A stretch of 64,000 nucleotides of DNA, from assembly GCF_018449675.1 (NCBI RefSeq), contig NZ_JAAVUZ010000011.1, forward strand, positions 1 through 64,000, given 5' to 3'. The notes under the pieces were generated by a model that ran no database searches, had not been told where the DNA came from, and was given only the letters and a program-made list of their open reading frames with translations. The DNA comes from Glaciihabitans sp. dw_435 (lineage in GTDB: Bacteria; Actinomycetota; Actinomycetes; Actinomycetales; Microbacteriaceae). Below, piece after piece: positions 63,698-64,000 of this stretch. Position 1 is the first letter of the stretch. Each line of letters opens with the position of its first letter. Made by a program: the position numbers and the translations under genes.

Positions 63698-64000
63698 GTG
63701 TTTCTTGGCACGTACGCACCCAAGCTGGACGAAAAGGGACGCCTGATCCTCCCGGCGAAGTTCTGGGATGAGCTGTCTGAGGGTGTAGTCATCACCCGAG
63801 GCCAGGAGCGGTGCCTTTACGTGTTCAGCACTCACGAGTTCGAGAGCCTGCACGAAAAGATCCGCCAGGCGCCCGTCACCAGCAAGCAAGCCCGCGACTT
63901 CCTTCGTCTGTTCCTGTCGGGAGCAAACCAAGAGACGCCAGACAAGCAGCGCCGCGTCACCATTCCTTCTGGACTGCGTGACTACGCGGGGCTCGGCCGG
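63698..64000 (+). CDS. mraZ: transcriptional regulator MraZ (3' end outside window)
   Basis: The first 101 codons of mraZ. The protein begins [20 protein letters not shown] (first SpoVT/AbrB half with the DxKGR motif), and the second half begins [14 protein letters not shown], where the window ends. It represses the mra/dcw division and cell-wall operon that normally follows (mraW, ftsL, ftsI, mur genes), not visible here. GTG 63698 has GAGGGGG 5 nt upstream. Confidence 0.93.
   Translation, partial: MFLGTYAPKLDEKGRLILPAKFWDELSEGVVITRGQERCLYVFSTHEFESLHEKIRQAPVTSKQARDFLRLFLSGANQETPDKQRRVTIPSGLRDYAGLGR

Overview
The window is 64 kb of GC-rich, densely coded actinobacterial chromosome. Gene order, many GTG and TTG starts, several promoters sitting directly on start codons, and a cell-wall/signalling block (aroG, pknL, Rv2175c-type DNA-binding protein, polyprenyl synthase, DUF3040, mraZ) point to a Gram-positive actinobacterium. 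I infer the family Microbacteriaceae from this arrangement; the sequence alone does not prove it. I see no rRNA, tRNA, CRISPR array, transposase or phage genes.

The left part (1-31 kb) is mostly accessory metabolism and transport. It starts with the end of a TetR regulator translationally coupled to an SGNH esterase. A minus-strand operon follows: class II aldolase, HAD phosphatase, DhaL, DhaK. Then come a flavin-type oxidoreductase, a secreted carboxylesterase, an acetyltransferase, and a four-gene siderophore ABC importer with an IdeR/DtxR-like iron box on its first start codon. An ArsR/SRPBCC pair has a perfect operator; a 26-bp near copy of that regulatory site lies about 950 bp away, across an unrelated membrane-protein gene. 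Next are a DEAD-box helicase, an ABC-F protein with a possible mini-ORF leader, a split LigD-type polymerase and ATP-dependent ligase, an APC permease, a glutamine amidotransferase and an acyl-CoA synthetase. A DUF4062-STAND ATPase is coupled to a multi-pass membrane protein and followed by an M50 membrane protease. zwf, a Ddn-like oxidoreductase and a HAD phosphatase close this part.

The middle (32-43 kb) holds a secreted CHAP-domain protein, an FMN reductase divergent from its probable MarR regulator with two operators between them, a secreted GH5 endoglucanase, a flotillin, a TetR regulator, a long-chain acyl-CoA ligase, an S4 RNA-binding protein, a repeat protein and a DUF1295 membrane enzyme. 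Two gene-free stretches (39300-39746 and 42397-42746) contain inverted repeats.

The right part (43.6-64 kb) looks like conserved core. It has a CDP-alcohol phosphatidyltransferase, then garA/odhI, ftsR and a second MerR gene (control of 2-oxoglutarate flux and division). A ParA-like ATPase is divergent from pyruvate carboxylase, followed by a MinD-like ATPase, peptide deformylase, a FadD15-type ligase, ROK glucokinase, PlsC and class II DAHP synthase. The PASTA kinase PknL, a LysM/transglycosylase-like wall protein, the Rv2175c-type protein, a polyprenyl diphosphate synthase and a DUF3040 protein come next. The window ends inside mraZ, which normally opens the division and cell-wall cluster and here has three MraZ-like boxes in front of it.
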